Assembly: GCA_003140215.1 (NCBI GenBank) | Contig: PLJL01000004.1 | Location: 340,191 to 404,190, forward strand | DNA from: Vulcanimicrobiota bacterium | GTDB lineage: Bacteria > Vulcanimicrobiota > Vulcanimicrobiia > Vulcanimicrobiales > Vulcanimicrobiaceae | Direction: 5' to 3' | DNA length: 64,000 nt | Shown: piece after piece, positions 1 through 10,912 of the stretch | Layout: each line of letters begins with the position of its first letter | How positions within the stretch are numbered: position 1 is the first letter of the stretch | Notes under the pieces: model-generated | Databases searched by the model: none | What the model saw: the letters and a program-made list of their open reading frames with translations, nothing else | Told to the model about the DNA's origin: nothing | Position numbers and translations under genes: made by a program

Positions 1-2
1 CG

Positions 3-617
3 ACGATCGGCTTCGGGATCATCACGCAACTCGTGTTGATCAATTGGAAAGACGTCACCAACGGCAGCGACGGGATGGGTAGCATCCCGCCGCCGGCGAT
101 CGGCTCGTTCGTCTTCGATACCTACGGCCGGTACTATTACATCGTGCTGGTCGCGGTGATCGTGTGCGCATATGTCGCCTGGCGGATCAAGACGACGCGC
201 GTCGGCCGCGCGCTCGAGGCGATCCGCGAGAACGAGATCGCCGCCCGCGCTACCGGGATCGACGCGACGCGCTACAAGATCGTCGCCTTCGTGCTGGCCG
301 GAACGTACGCGGGTTTGGCCGGCAGCCTCCTGGCCCACATGACGAAGTTCATCAGCCCCGACTCGTACTCGTTCGACCAGTCGGTCGTGTTCCTGGTGAT
401 GCTCATCGTCGGCGGCTCGTCTTCGATTAGCGGTGCGATCCTGGGCGCGGTGCTGCTGTGGTTCTTACCCGAAGTGCTGCGCCCGCTCAAGACCTCGTAC
501 ATCATGGTGTACGGCGCGGCGGTGATCGCGATGATCGTGTTCATGCCCCGCGGCCTGATCGGTTTGTTCGAGGGCGTGCGGGCGCGATTTGCGCGCCGCA
601 GCCCGGAGGCCGCGTGA
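3..617 (+). CDS. livM: LivM-type ABC permease, C-terminal part (cut by window edge)
   Basis: This is the inner-membrane permease of a branched-chain amino acid (HAAT family) ABC importer. The frame is open from the window edge, so the N-terminus is missing. What remains holds several hydrophobic segments and the usual LivM cytoplasmic loop (ALEAIRENEIAARATGI), which contacts the ATPase, followed by the GGSSSISGAILGA segment and the C-terminal FMPRGLIGLF typical of LivM. The stop overlaps the GTG start of the next ATPase gene (GTGA), so the genes are translationally coupled. The substrate cannot be read from the permease and could be amino acids, amides or aromatic acids. Confidence 0.9.
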   Translation, partial: TIGFGIITQLVLINWKDVTNGSDGMGSIPPPAIGSFVFDTYGRYYYIVLVAVIVCAYVAWRIKTTRVGRALEAIRENEIAARATGIDATRYKIVAFVLAGTYAGLAGSLLAHMTKFISPDSYSFDQSVVFLVMLIVGGSSSISGAILGAVLLWFLPEVLRPLKTSYIMVYGAAVIAMIVFMPRGLIGLFEGVRARFARRSPEAA

Positions 618-1417
618 GCGCAGCCGACCAGATCGCCGCAGCGGAGAGCGGCTTGCTGGAGATCCGCGGCTTAGTGAAGCACTTCGGCGGCGTCACGGCG
701 GTGAACGCGCTCAACATGACCGTGCGCGCCGGCGACATCCACGCGCTCATCGGCCCTAACGGCTCCGGAAAGACGACCACGCTCAACGTGATCTCGGCGC
801 TGTATCGCGCCGACGGCGGCTCGATCCGCTTCGACGGCGCCGAGCTCGTCAGGCGCCCGGCGCACGCGATCGCGCAAATGGGAATCGCGCGAACGTTCCA
901 GAACATTCGGCTCTTCGGCGACCTGACCGTACGCGAAAACGTCATGATCGGGCGCCACGTCCGCACGCGGGTCGGGTTCGTCGGCGCGCTCCTTCCCGGC
1001 GGCGCGACCGCGCGGGAAGAGCGCGAGACGCGCGAGCGCGCACTCGAGTTGCTGGCATTTGTCGGCCTCGAGCGCACCGCCGGCGCATCGGCGCGCAGTT
1101 TGCCCTACGGCGATCAGCGGCGGGTCGAGATCGCCCGCGCCCTCGCGAGCGAGCCGCGGCTGCTGCTGCTCGACGAGCCCGCCGCCGGAATGAATCCGGC
1201 CGAGACCGACGCGCTCGTGGCGCTGCTGCGCACCATCCGCGACAAGGGTACGACCCTGTTGCTCATCGAGCACGACATGAACCTGGTCATGTCGGTGAGC
1301 GACCGCGTCACGGTGCTCAACTTCGGCCAGCACATCGCCGAAGGCCCGCCGGCCGATATCGCGCGCAACCCCGACGTGATCACGGCGTACTTGGGAGGCA
1401 CCCTCGATGCTGCTTGA
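614..1417 (+). CDS. livG: LivG-type ABC transporter ATP-binding protein
   Basis: Cytoplasmic ATPase subunit of the Liv-type importer, 267 aa from a GTG at 614 that overlaps the livM stop. An open frame reaches further upstream but lies inside livM, so the GTG is preferred. Walker A is GPNGSGKT, the signature region is LPYGDQRR (an LSGGQ variant usual for LivG), and Walker B is LLLLDEP followed by AAGMNP. The ending ITAYLGG is the standard LivG C-terminus. It presumably pairs with the LivF encoded next, whose start overlaps this gene by 11 bp. Confidence 0.93.
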   Translation: MSAADQIAAAESGLLEIRGLVKHFGGVTAVNALNMTVRAGDIHALIGPNGSGKTTTLNVISALYRADGGSIRFDGAELVRRPAHAIAQMGIARTFQNIRLFGDLTVRENVMIGRHVRTRVGFVGALLPGGATAREERETRERALELLAFVGLERTAGASARSLPYGDQRRVEIARALASEPRLLLLDEPAAGMNPAETDALVALLRTIRDKGTTLLLIEHDMNLVMSVSDRVTVLNFGQHIAEGPPADIARNPDVITAYLGGTLDAA

Positions 1418-2138
1418 GGTGCGCGACCTCGTCGCGCGCTACGGCGCGGTCGAGGCGCTTCACGGCATCTCGCTCGACGTCGGCGAGGGCGAGATCGTCT
1501 CGCTGCTGGGCGCGAACGGTGCCGGAAAGAGCACCACGCTCAAGGTGATCTCGGGCGTCATCCCGACCGCGGCCGGAACCGTCAGCTTCGACGGCCGCGC
1601 GCTCGGCGGACTCAACCCCGAGGACGTGGTCGCGTTGGGGGTCGCGCACGTGCCCGAGGGGCGCCGCATCTTCCCCGGGCTCACGACGCTCGACAACTTG
1701 CGGCTCGGCGCGACCGCGCGCCGCGCGAGCCGCGCCGAGATCGAGCGCGACGTCGACGAAGTGCTTACGATCTTCCCCAAGCTGCGCGGACTGTCGGGAA
1801 AGCTGGGCTGGACGCTTTCGGGCGGCGAGCAGCAGATGTTGGCGATCGCGCGCGGACTGATGGCGAAGCCGCGCCTACTGTTGCTCGACGAGCCGTCGCT
1901 TGGTCTCGCGCCGCTGGTCGTCAAGGACGTGATGGAGACGATCGCGCGCATCGCGCGCGACGGCACGACCGTACTGTTGGTCGAGCAAAACGCGCACCTG
2001 GCGCTGCAGATCGCCAGCCGCGCCTACGTGCTCGAGACCGGCCGCGTCGCGCTCAGCGGCGACGCCGCCACGCTGCTGGCTAGCGAAGAGATGCGCGCCG
2101 CCTACCTCGGCAGCGCCGTCCGCGTCGCACAGGCGTAA
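1407..2138 (+). CDS. livF: LivF-type ABC transporter ATP-binding protein
   Basis: Second ATPase of the same importer, 243 aa. It has Walker A GANGAGKST, the LivF signature LSGGEQQMLAIARGL, Walker B LLLLDEPSLGLAP and the H-loop region LLVEQN. The ATG at 1407 sits inside the end of livG. It is the last gene of the Liv operon seen here. A substrate-binding protein and LivH for this set are not in the window and probably lie upstream. Confidence 0.93.
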   Translation: MLLEVRDLVARYGAVEALHGISLDVGEGEIVSLLGANGAGKSTTLKVISGVIPTAAGTVSFDGRALGGLNPEDVVALGVAHVPEGRRIFPGLTTLDNLRLGATARRASRAEIERDVDEVLTIFPKLRGLSGKLGWTLSGGEQQMLAIARGLMAKPRLLLLDEPSLGLAPLVVKDVMETIARIARDGTTVLLVEQNAHLALQIASRAYVLETGRVALSGDAATLLASEEMRAAYLGSAVRVAQA

Positions 2139-2168
2139 CCTCCGGCGCGTGCGCCGGTAGGCAGGCCC

Positions 2169-3152
2169 ATGAAGCGCACGAGCTTCCTGGCCTCCGGTAT
2201 TGCCGCAACGACGCTCGCCGGGATCCCCGGCCTGGTGCGCGCGTCCACCGACCTCACGCTGACCACGCCGACCGGCAACCTCGCCGGCACGCTGGAGCTG
2301 CCTGTAGCACCGAGCGGCGGCGTTCCGGTCGCCCTGATCATCAAGCCCTCGATCGTCCTGATCATCGCGGGCTCAGGCCCGACCGACCGCGACGGCAACA
2401 CCCCGGCGCTGCCGGGCAAGAACGACGCCCTCAAGCAGCTCGCGCTGGGTCTCGCGGCGCGCGGCGTCGCATCGCTGCGCTACGACAAGCGCGGCGTCGG
2501 CGCCAGTGCTTCAGCCTTGACTTCCGAGGAGGACCTGCGCTTCGACAACTACGTCGACGACGCGGTCGCGTGGATCAACGAGCTGCGCGCACAGAAGCGT
2601 TTCTCACACGTCGTCGTGGCGGGGCACAGCGAAGGTTCGCTGGTCGGCATGCTGGCCGCAGCGCGTGCCAAGGCCGACGGGTTCGTATCGCTCGAAGGCG
2701 CCGGTCGACCCATGGCGCAGATTCTGCGCGAGCAACTGACCAAAATGCGGCCGGACCACGCTGCTGCGGCGATGGCCATCATCGACCAGCTCGCCGCCGG
2801 ACATACGGTTACCGACGCACCGCCGGAGTTCGCGGGGCTGACTCGGCCTTCCGTTCAACCGTACATGATCTCGTGGCTGAAATATGATCCGGCCACGGAG
2901 ATCGCGAACGTGAAGTCGCCCGTCGCGATCGTGCAAGGCACCGCCGACGTTCAGATCACGCTCGTCGACTCCGAAAAACTGCATGCGGCGCTACCCTCCG
3001 CGCGCTACGTCGTCGTCGACGGCATGAACCATGTGCTCAAGCACGCCCCCGACCATAGCACCAATGAGGCGCTCATCGCCGGCTACACCAACCCCGCGCT
3101 CCAAGTCGAACCCGCCGTCATCGACACCGTCGTCAGGATCGTGAAGGGCTGA
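2169..3152 (+). CDS. Exported alpha/beta hydrolase
   Basis: A 327-aa serine hydrolase with a short hydrophobic N-terminal export signal (MKRTSFLASGIAATTLAGIPG). The fold is shown by the oxyanion segment IAGSGPTDRDGN (about residues 66-77), RYDKRGVG, and the nucleophile elbow GHSEGS with Ser at about 154. Near the C-terminus come an IVQGTADVQI acid region and a GMNH histidine. The family (peptidase S9/BAAT-like hydrolases) acts on esters or amides; the substrate here is unknown. A 24-bp internal direct repeat in the strand before the oxyanion loop adds about eight residues. It follows livF by 30 bp and may be cotranscribed with it. Confidence 0.8.
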   Translation: MKRTSFLASGIAATTLAGIPGLVRASTDLTLTTPTGNLAGTLELPVAPSGGVPVALIIKPSIVLIIAGSGPTDRDGNTPALPGKNDALKQLALGLAARGVASLRYDKRGVGASASALTSEEDLRFDNYVDDAVAWINELRAQKRFSHVVVAGHSEGSLVGMLAAARAKADGFVSLEGAGRPMAQILREQLTKMRPDHAAAAMAIIDQLAAGHTVTDAPPEFAGLTRPSVQPYMISWLKYDPATEIANVKSPVAIVQGTADVQITLVDSEKLHAALPSARYVVVDGMNHVLKHAPDHSTNEALIAGYTNPALQVEPAVIDTVVRIVKG

Positions 3153-3258
3153 TCAGCGCTCGACCTGACCTCGCGGCAGGAAACGCAAGCGCGCGTCGGG
3201 CACTGATCGGCTCGGGCGGGAGTCGCGAGCACCATTCCGGCTCTCGTTCGTCTTCCTT

Positions 3259-5406
3259 TTGACGTGGGTAGTTGTCGGCTTGTACCAGACCGCACATTCG
3301 GCAAGACATGGACGATCCGGTGATCGGCGGCCTTACAGGCCGCTCGCATTGCTGCTGTGTTCCGCGCTGCTCGCCGGGTGCGGCGGTGCGGGAAGCGTTG
3401 CACCGAAGCCGGCCTCGACCGCTGCCGCGGCCTACAACGGCCCGCTCTCCGACGCGACCTTCAAGATCACGATCCCCGTGCCAACGGCCAGCGTCAAGGC
3501 GCGGCGTCCGGCCTACGTGTCGTCGTCGACGACGAAGATCGTTTTCACGTTGAACAGCGACACCGTCGGGCTCAGCGGAGCGGCGCTGACGACCTTCAAC
3601 ACCACCAACCTCGGGGCGAAGGCCGTCACGTTGAACAGCGCGACGTGCCCGGGGAGCGGGCCGTGGACGTGCACGCTCACGATCAAGCTACCGCCGGGCA
3701 CCGACAACGTCACGATTTCGGCACAGGACGGCTCGAGCAATATCCTCTCGCAGCAGATTCAGAATTTCACCGTCGTCGCCGCAACGGCGAACTCGTTCAG
3801 CACGACCCTCGACGCGAACGCCAACGTGATGACGGTGACGGGCTCCGGCTTCTGCGCGGTCGGCACGGTCGCGAACTCCTCGACGTTCGGCTCGGTCGGC
3901 ACGCAGACCGTTTCGTTCACCGTCGGATACACCGACCTCGCCGGAAAGACGATCGTCGCTCCCGGGCGGCCGATTCTGGCGGTGAACGGCCACACCGACG
4001 ACAACGGCGGGGCCGGCTACCCCGACGCCGGAACCGGCGGCACCATCAACGTCAAAGTCACCCAAGCGACGCAGTCGTACACGATCACGCCTAGCACGTC
4101 GAGCATGACGGCCACGGTCGCCGTCACCGCGACGCCGGCGAACACGAACGGCGCGACCGACGGGCTCGGGTTCACGAAGAGTGTCTCGTACACGTTCGCG
4201 ACCGGGCCGGCGCCGCCGGCGCACAACTTCCTGGCTGCGATCGAGCAGACCGGCGCGAACAGCGGGAAGATCGACCTGTACAACATGACGATCGGGGGCA
4301 CGAGCGGCAGCGCCGACACGTTCTCCGCGTTCAGTCCGGCGACGCTCGCCGTGACCGCCTCGACCAACCAGACGGGCGTCAGCGACGTCGACAACCCGCT
4401 CGTGATCGCGTGGGACGTCAACGGCGACCTGCTGATCGCCAATGGCGGCAGCGGCGCCGCCGCCGACCCCAACGGCAACTTCGCCTGCGTCCCGGTCGGT
4501 TCGATCGCGACGGGCTCGGCCCAATCGACGACCGTTACGCAGAACATCGACGTACCGGAGTCGCTCGCCTACGGCCAGCATGGGACTGTCGGGTTGGCCG
4601 ACAGCGCCGGGACGACGATCGCCTTCTCGGAGTTCGTCCTGGCCGGCAACTACGTGCCCGCTGACAGCGGGTCGACCGGCAGCGGCACCCCCAACCTGAC
4701 CATCGCGGAAGAGGGCGGTGACGGCGGGACTTTCACCGTCGCGCTCCCGACACTCTCATCGTCGTCGGACACCTTCGCGGTCGCCCTCTTTGGCGGCCCC
4801 TCGCACACGCCGAAGGTTACGATCGTCACCTCGACCGGGGGGACGACCGACATCACGGATACGAACATCACCGATCCAGTCGGGCTGGCTTGGGACGCGA
4901 CGAACAGCGAGCTGGTGATCGCCAACAACGAGGCCCCGCAAACGGACATCCTCACGTACACGCTCTCGCCGGTCACCAAGCAGCAAACGATCAACACCAG
5001 CGACACCAACTACTACGTCGCGGCCGCGCCGGACGGCAAGCTCGCCGTCGCCGGCGCGTCGTTCACCGGCACATCGCAAGTCTTCATCTACAGCAGTTCC
5101 GTTGCGGGGCGCACCTTGGTCACCACGATCCCGTTCAACGCGACGACGACCTCGTGCGGCGCGACCTACATCTACAACCCGGGCGTGATCACGTCGATGA
5201 GCTGGCTCTCGGCCACGAAGTTGATGATCTCGCTGAACTCGTCGGTAACGTCGTCGAAGAACGGCATCTACATCTTCGACGTCAGCGCGTCGCAGACGAA
5301 CGCCGGGTTCGACGACATTACGTGCAACCCGGAACCCAACGGGCCCAAGCAGACCGGATTCCAGCTCATCACAAACAAGCCGCTGGGCACGGCGTTCAAG
5401 CCATAA
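3259..5406 (+). CDS. Large exported lipoprotein with NHL-like repeats, function unknown
   Basis: About 715 aa. A lipobox LLAGC lies after a hydrophobic stretch near residue 41, so the mature protein would be lipid-anchored. The N-terminal half is Ser/Thr/Gly-rich and beta-strand-like. The C-terminal half carries at least two copies of a pattern such as IAWDVNGDLLIANG and LAWDATNSELVIANN, resembling NHL or beta-propeller blades. No catalytic motif was recognised. The start is uncertain: TTG at 3259 gives an unusually long n-region, an in-frame TTG at 3280 is possible, and neither has a good ribosome site. It is perhaps a secreted binding or structural protein. Confidence 0.65.
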   Translation: MTWVVVGLYQTAHSARHGRSGDRRPYRPLALLLCSALLAGCGGAGSVAPKPASTAAAAYNGPLSDATFKITIPVPTASVKARRPAYVSSSTTKIVFTLNSDTVGLSGAALTTFNTTNLGAKAVTLNSATCPGSGPWTCTLTIKLPPGTDNVTISAQDGSSNILSQQIQNFTVVAATANSFSTTLDANANVMTVTGSGFCAVGTVANSSTFGSVGTQTVSFTVGYTDLAGKTIVAPGRPILAVNGHTDDNGGAGYPDAGTGGTINVKVTQATQSYTITPSTSSMTATVAVTATPANTNGATDGLGFTKSVSYTFATGPAPPAHNFLAAIEQTGANSGKIDLYNMTIGGTSGSADTFSAFSPATLAVTASTNQTGVSDVDNPLVIAWDVNGDLLIANGGSGAAADPNGNFACVPVGSIATGSAQSTTVTQNIDVPESLAYGQHGTVGLADSAGTTIAFSEFVLAGNYVPADSGSTGSGTPNLTIAEEGGDGGTFTVALPTLSSSSDTFAVALFGGPSHTPKVTIVTSTGGTTDITDTNITDPVGLAWDATNSELVIANNEAPQTDILTYTLSPVTKQQTINTSDTNYYVAAAPDGKLAVAGASFTGTSQVFIYSSSVAGRTLVTTIPFNATTTSCGATYIYNPGVITSMSWLSATKLMISLNSSVTSSKNGIYIFDVSASQTNAGFDDITCNPEPNGPKQTGFQLITNKPLGTAFKP

Positions 5407-5417
5407 GGCCTAAGACC

Positions 5418-7473
<2,056 letters not shown>

Positions 7474-7521
7474 GGCGGGTTGTACCGCGCCGACGGCAGC
7501 TCGTCCTAGACGGTGCCGCGA

Positions 7522-7749
7522 CTACGAGGCCCGGCGCGCGTGCCGGTGCTGGGGCGGCGCGGCGTACGCGTCGGCCAGCCGCCGCAGGTAGGCGGCGTCG
7601 TCCTCGAAGATCTGCTGCGGCGCTACGCGATGCAGCTGCAACGCGAGGCCGAGCCGTCGGGCGGCGCGCCAATCGCCGCGTTCAACCCGGCTGCGGAACA
7701 GGTCGAGCGCCTGCTGATCGCGCGCGAGCGGGTTGGTCGGGGTCCCCAT
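7522..7749 (-). CDS. Small conserved-looking protein of unknown function
   Basis: A 75-aa frame with a Shine-Dalgarno-like GAAGG just upstream of its ATG. The protein is charged and predicted helical (ALDLFRSRVERGDWRAARRL, then APQQIFEDDAAYLRRLADAY), with no signal or membrane segment. It lies 48 bp upstream of the TfdA-like gene on the same strand and could be the first gene of that operon. No family was recognised; composition and codon use are in line with neighbouring genes. Confidence 0.45.
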   Translation of the reverse strand: MGTPTNPLARDQQALDLFRSRVERGDWRAARRLGLALQLHRVAPQQIFEDDAAYLRRLADAYAAPPQHRHARRAS

Positions 7750-7854
7750 CGCCCTTCACGTACCCGCGGAAGGACGGTCCTCCTCACGCCGGCTCGCAGT
7801 GTTCATGCGCGGTTAAGGTTTGCCGCAAACGGTGTTCTGAATCGACCAAAGGAC

Positions 7855-7884
7855 TTGAAGGCGGGGTCCGAGGTGCCGTACGAT
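7855..7884 (+). promoter_or_regulatory. Candidate sigma70-type promoter for the small Cys-rich gene pair
   Basis: TTGAAG (-35, 7855-7860) and TACGAT (-10, 7879-7884) are separated by 18 bp, in the gap upstream of the gene beginning at 7953. This would give a 5' leader of about 60 nt. The match is moderate and untested. Confidence 0.35.
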
Positions 7885-7952
7885 GGCCTCCTAGCCTAGA
7901 TGGCAGGCGGGCGAGCCGTCGGTTAGTGTCTGGGTACCACGGAGGGTCTGTT

Positions 7953-8162
7953 TTGTACGATCATACGTTTGCATTGCTGCGCGCGACCCTCGGTCTACCA
8001 GGGCGAACGTTTTCGTACTCCGCGAGCGCCTCTCCCGACATCCGCGACCACGTCTGGCGCTGCGGCTGCGCTGCGCGCGAGTTGCACGACATGTGCGAGC
8101 TGGTCCCGTGCGGAAAGCACGAAGCCTTGAACGACATCTGGTACGAGCGCAAGCTGGCGTGA
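7953..8162 (+). CDS. Small cysteine-rich protein
   Basis: About 69 aa from a TTG at 7953, chosen because GGAGGG lies six bases upstream; an in-frame GTG at 7926 lacks a ribosome site. The C-terminal half has four cysteines spaced as CGC, then C, then C (WRCGCAARELHDMCELVPCG) and ends in a charged tail. The spacing suggests metal or disulfide binding, but no family was recognised. The stop overlaps the GTG start of the next small gene (GTGA), so the two are probably made together. Confidence 0.5.
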   Translation: MYDHTFALLRATLGLPGRTFSYSASASPDIRDHVWRCGCAARELHDMCELVPCGKHEALNDIWYERKLA

Positions 8163-8365
8163 AGCGCTACGACATCTTCCTGAGCGACGGTCATCGCCTG
8201 ACCACGAACGAGGACGGCTACCGCGGGATCCGGACCGGGCTGGCAGGGACCCTCGATGCGCGCATGGTCCGCCTCAACACGGTGCGCGGCGAACGCGTCA
8301 CGCACACGGTGGAGATCAACGTCGACCACATCGTGACGATCAGTCCGATCGAGGACGACCAGTAG
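8159..8365 (+). CDS. Small protein coupled to the preceding Cys-rich gene
   Basis: A 68-aa protein starting at the GTG that overlaps the stop of the preceding gene. The sequence is beta-strand-rich (RYDIFLSDGHRLTTNEDGYR, then VNVDH-like ITIS strands) with no Cys, signal or membrane helix. No known family was recognised. The open frame extends upstream inside the previous gene, but coupling favours the GTG. Its last 26 bp overlap the 3' end of the convergent dehydrogenase gene. Confidence 0.5.
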   Translation: MKRYDIFLSDGHRLTTNEDGYRGIRTGLAGTLDARMVRLNTVRGERVTHTVEINVDHIVTISPIEDDQ

Positions 8366-9245
8366 CCGCATCCTCGGAGCCTCGCTCCGCATAGAGCTGC
8401 ACCAGTGCGGTTGCGGGCCCCGCGGCGTGCCCCTGCGCGAGCAGCAGCCGGTAGAGCGTCGTCACCTCCGAGGTCACCGGCATCGGCGCCGCGGCCGCCG
8501 CCGCCATGTCCGCGATGATCTCGAGGTCCTTGAGGATGATCATGCCGCGCGCCCGCCGGAAACGACCCGCCGCCATGTCGTGAGCGTGCGCGGCCCGGAC
8601 CGCCGAATCGGCCCAGCCGCCGGCGACGGCGTCGATGAGCGCGTCGGGGTCGAGCCCGCAGCGGCGCGCGTAGGCGATCACCTCGGCCCACAGCGCCGTC
8701 GTCCCCGCGACCACGGCTTGATTGCACGACTTCGCGATCTGTCCGCTCCCGGCCGGACCCAAATGGGTCACGTGCGCGGCGTACGCGGCGATCCAGGGCT
8801 GCACGCGCGCGACGTCGTCGTGCTCGCCGCCGAGAAAACAGGCCAGCGTCCCCGCTTGCGCGCCGACGGCTCCGCCCGAAACGGGCGCATCCACCCACCC
8901 CACGCCCGTCTCGCGCACTCGCCGGGCAGCGCGGCGCGTGGTCTGCGGATGGATCGTCGAGTGATCGACGATCAGGCTGCCGGCCCGCATTCCGGCCGCG
9001 ACGCCGTGCGGTCCGAACGCGACCTCCTCGACGGCGTCGCCGTCGGTTACGCAGAGCAGCACGGCATCGCATTTCGTCGCCAACTCGGCCGGCGTCGCCG
9101 CGGCGATCGCGCCGGCCTCGATCGCGGGCCGTAGCCGCGACGGCGTACGCCCCCACACCATTACCTGGTGACCGGCGGCAATGAGCCGCAGCGCCATCGG
9201 CTCGCCGATGTCGCCCAATCCAATCCATCCCAGCGTTGCCATCAT
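8340..9245 (-). CDS. NAD(P)-dependent beta-hydroxyacid dehydrogenase (3-hydroxyisobutyrate dehydrogenase family)
   Basis: A 301-aa oxidoreductase with the N-terminal Rossmann motif GLGDIGEPMA, the substrate-binding signature DAPVSGGAVGAQAGTL, the catalytic-lysine helix GSGQIAKSCNQ and a C-terminal KDLEI segment. Family members oxidise 3-hydroxyisobutyrate, tartronate semialdehyde or related beta-hydroxyacids; the sequence does not separate these. It is divergent from the SIMPL gene, whose start abuts it. The C-terminal 26 bp overlap the small convergent gene. Confidence 0.85.
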   Translation of the reverse strand: MMATLGWIGLGDIGEPMALRLIAAGHQVMVWGRTPSRLRPAIEAGAIAAATPAELATKCDAVLLCVTDGDAVEEVAFGPHGVAAGMRAGSLIVDHSTIHPQTTRRAARRVRETGVGWVDAPVSGGAVGAQAGTLACFLGGEHDDVARVQPWIAAYAAHVTHLGPAGSGQIAKSCNQAVVAGTTALWAEVIAYARRCGLDPDALIDAVAGGWADSAVRAAHAHDMAAGRFRRARGMIILKDLEIIADMAAAAAAPMPVTSEVTTLYRLLLAQGHAAGPATALVQLYAERGSEDAATGRPRSD

Positions 9246-10164
9246 GCGTCATTCGCGGGGAACGCGCCAAAGCCACCCCGAACGTTGCTCACCGTTGCGG
9301 AACTGGTGTGCTTGCCGGCTGTTTGAAGCGCTCGCCGTGTTGACGTTCGCGGTCGGTCTCGGCGACGTCGGACGCGCCGATGCCCCGGCGTGCGCGCGGC
9401 CGAACGTCCCGGCGACGACGATTCATGCGGTCGAGCCGGTGGTCCCGGGGATTGCGCAGCGCAGCAATGTGGGCGGTCAGGTTCGCGTCGTGGTTTCGCT
9501 CGACGCCGGTAGCCACGTAGTCGGGGCGCGGATCGCCACATCGACCAACGCGCTGCTCGACGGCGCGGCGTTGGATGCCGCGCGCGCATCGGTGTTTCAA
9601 ACCGAGATCCGCGATTGCGGCCCGGTCGCGTACGATGCTTTCATCGCGCGCCTGCGCGGGCTGGGGATCGGCAGCGCCAACGTCGACCAGCGATCGTACG
9701 GTGTGCAATACAATCCGACTCCCGGTCCCTCGGCACGCCCGTTTCCCTACGCCTTCCCCACCGCGGCACCGCGGTTCGGGTACGTCGTGACGCGGCAACT
9801 CGCGGTGACGGTGGCGCCGCTCGAGCGCGTCGGTGGCGTCGTCGCAGCCGCGGTCGCATCCGGGGCGACTGCGCTGTCGGTCCAGTACACAGTCATCGAC
9901 GCTCAGGCGGCGTATCGGGAGGCGCTCGCCTTGGCGATGCGCGATGCGGCGGTACAGGCCGAGGCGATCGCCGCGGCAAGCCGCCTGCACGTCGACGGAA
10001 TCACCTACGTGGAGACCGGAAAGAACCTCCGTCTCGGATCGAGCGGCGCCCCTCCTCAGCAAATCCGGATCGGGCCGCCGGGTACCGTGACGACCGCTCC
10101 GCTGCCGCCGTCGGCGGTGTACGTGGTCGCCTCGGCGATCGTTACCTACGCCCTCAAGCACTGA
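9244..10164 (+). CDS. Exported protein with TonB-C-like and SIMPL (DUF541) regions
   Basis: About 306 aa from ATG 9244; a TTG at 9295 directly before the signal peptide is an alternative. An export signal (FEALAVLTFAVGLGDVGRADA) is followed by a TonB C-terminal-like segment (GGQVRVVVSLDAGSHVVGAR, then ALLDGAALDAARASVFQ). The remainder is a shortened SIMPL/DUF541 domain (VTRQLAVTVAPLERVGGVVA, then AYREALALAMRDAAVQAEAI). SIMPL proteins are envelope proteins of poorly known role. The combination with a TonB-like piece is unusual. Divergent from the dehydrogenase gene. Confidence 0.65.
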   Translation: MRHSRGTRQSHPERCSPLRNWCACRLFEALAVLTFAVGLGDVGRADAPACARPNVPATTIHAVEPVVPGIAQRSNVGGQVRVVVSLDAGSHVVGARIATSTNALLDGAALDAARASVFQTEIRDCGPVAYDAFIARLRGLGIGSANVDQRSYGVQYNPTPGPSARPFPYAFPTAAPRFGYVVTRQLAVTVAPLERVGGVVAAAVASGATALSVQYTVIDAQAAYREALALAMRDAAVQAEAIAAASRLHVDGITYVETGKNLRLGSSGAPPQQIRIGPPGTVTTAPLPPSAVYVVASAIVTYALKH

Positions 10165-10168
10165 GCGG

Positions 10169-10912
10169 TTAGACCTTAATCTCCAGCCCCATCAACGTGC
10201 GGATGCGGTTTTGATCGGCGGCTAGTTCGGCGGCCGGGCCGCTGTGCACCACGCGGCCGCTGTCGAGGACGTAGGCGCGGTCGGCGATGCGCAGCGCCAG
10301 CAGCGCGTTCTGCTCGACCAGCAAGATCGAATGGCCGGTCTTCTTGAGCTCGGTCAAAATGCGGTAGACGTCCTCGACGATCAGCGGCCCCAGCCCCTGC
10401 GAGGGCTCATCGACGAGCAACAGCCGCGGGTTCGATACCAGCGCGCGGCCGATCGCGAGCATCTCTTGCTCGCCGCCCGAAAGCCGCCCCGATTTGCGCC
10501 CGCGCAACTCGTTCAGTTTGGGGAGATGCTCGAAGACGCGCGCGATCGTCCACTCGCCGCCGCGCGCGTTCTCGGCCAGCTGCAGGTTCTCCAGCGTGCT
10601 GAGATCCTTGAACATCCGCCGGCCTTCGGGGACGTAGCCGACGCCCAGCCGCGCGATCTTGTACGCCGGCCAGCCCGTGACGTCGTGCCCGTCGTATCGC
10701 ACCGTCCCCGCGCGCGGCGGCGTAAGCCCCAGGATGCTGCGCAGCGTCGTCGTCTTGCCAGCCCCGTTGAGTCCGAGCAGCGCGACGACCTCACCTCGGC
10801 CGACGCTCATCGAGACGTCGCGCAGAATCCGGATCTTGCCGTAGTTCGTGTAGACGCCGTCGAGCGCGAGCAGTGGCTTCGTGGTCGTTGAATCGCCAGG
10901 ATCGCTAGACAT
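10169..10912 (-). CDS. livF: LivF-type ABC transporter ATP-binding protein
   Basis: ATPase of the second Liv-type importer, 247 aa from ATG 10912, which overlaps the end of livG by 8 bp. A longer frame from 10942 lies within livG and is less likely. It has Walker A GLNGAGKTT, signature LSGGEQEMLAIGRAL, Walker B LLLVDEPSQGLGP and LLVEQN. It is the last gene of the operon livK-livH-livM-livG-livF read on the minus strand. Confidence 0.92.
   Translation of the reverse strand: MSSDPGDSTTTKPLLALDGVYTNYGKIRILRDVSMSVGRGEVVALLGLNGAGKTTTLRSILGLTPPRAGTVRYDGHDVTGWPAYKIARLGVGYVPEGRRMFKDLSTLENLQLAENARGGEWTIARVFEHLPKLNELRGRKSGRLSGGEQEMLAIGRALVSNPRLLLVDEPSQGLGPLIVEDVYRILTELKKTGHSILLVEQNALLALRIADRAYVLDSGRVVHSGPAAELAADQNRIRTLMGLEIKV

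Noticed and set aside
3308..3553. ATG-started short frame at the start of the 3259 lipoprotein
   Set aside because: It is out of frame with the lipobox-containing protein and is Arg-rich shadow sequence.
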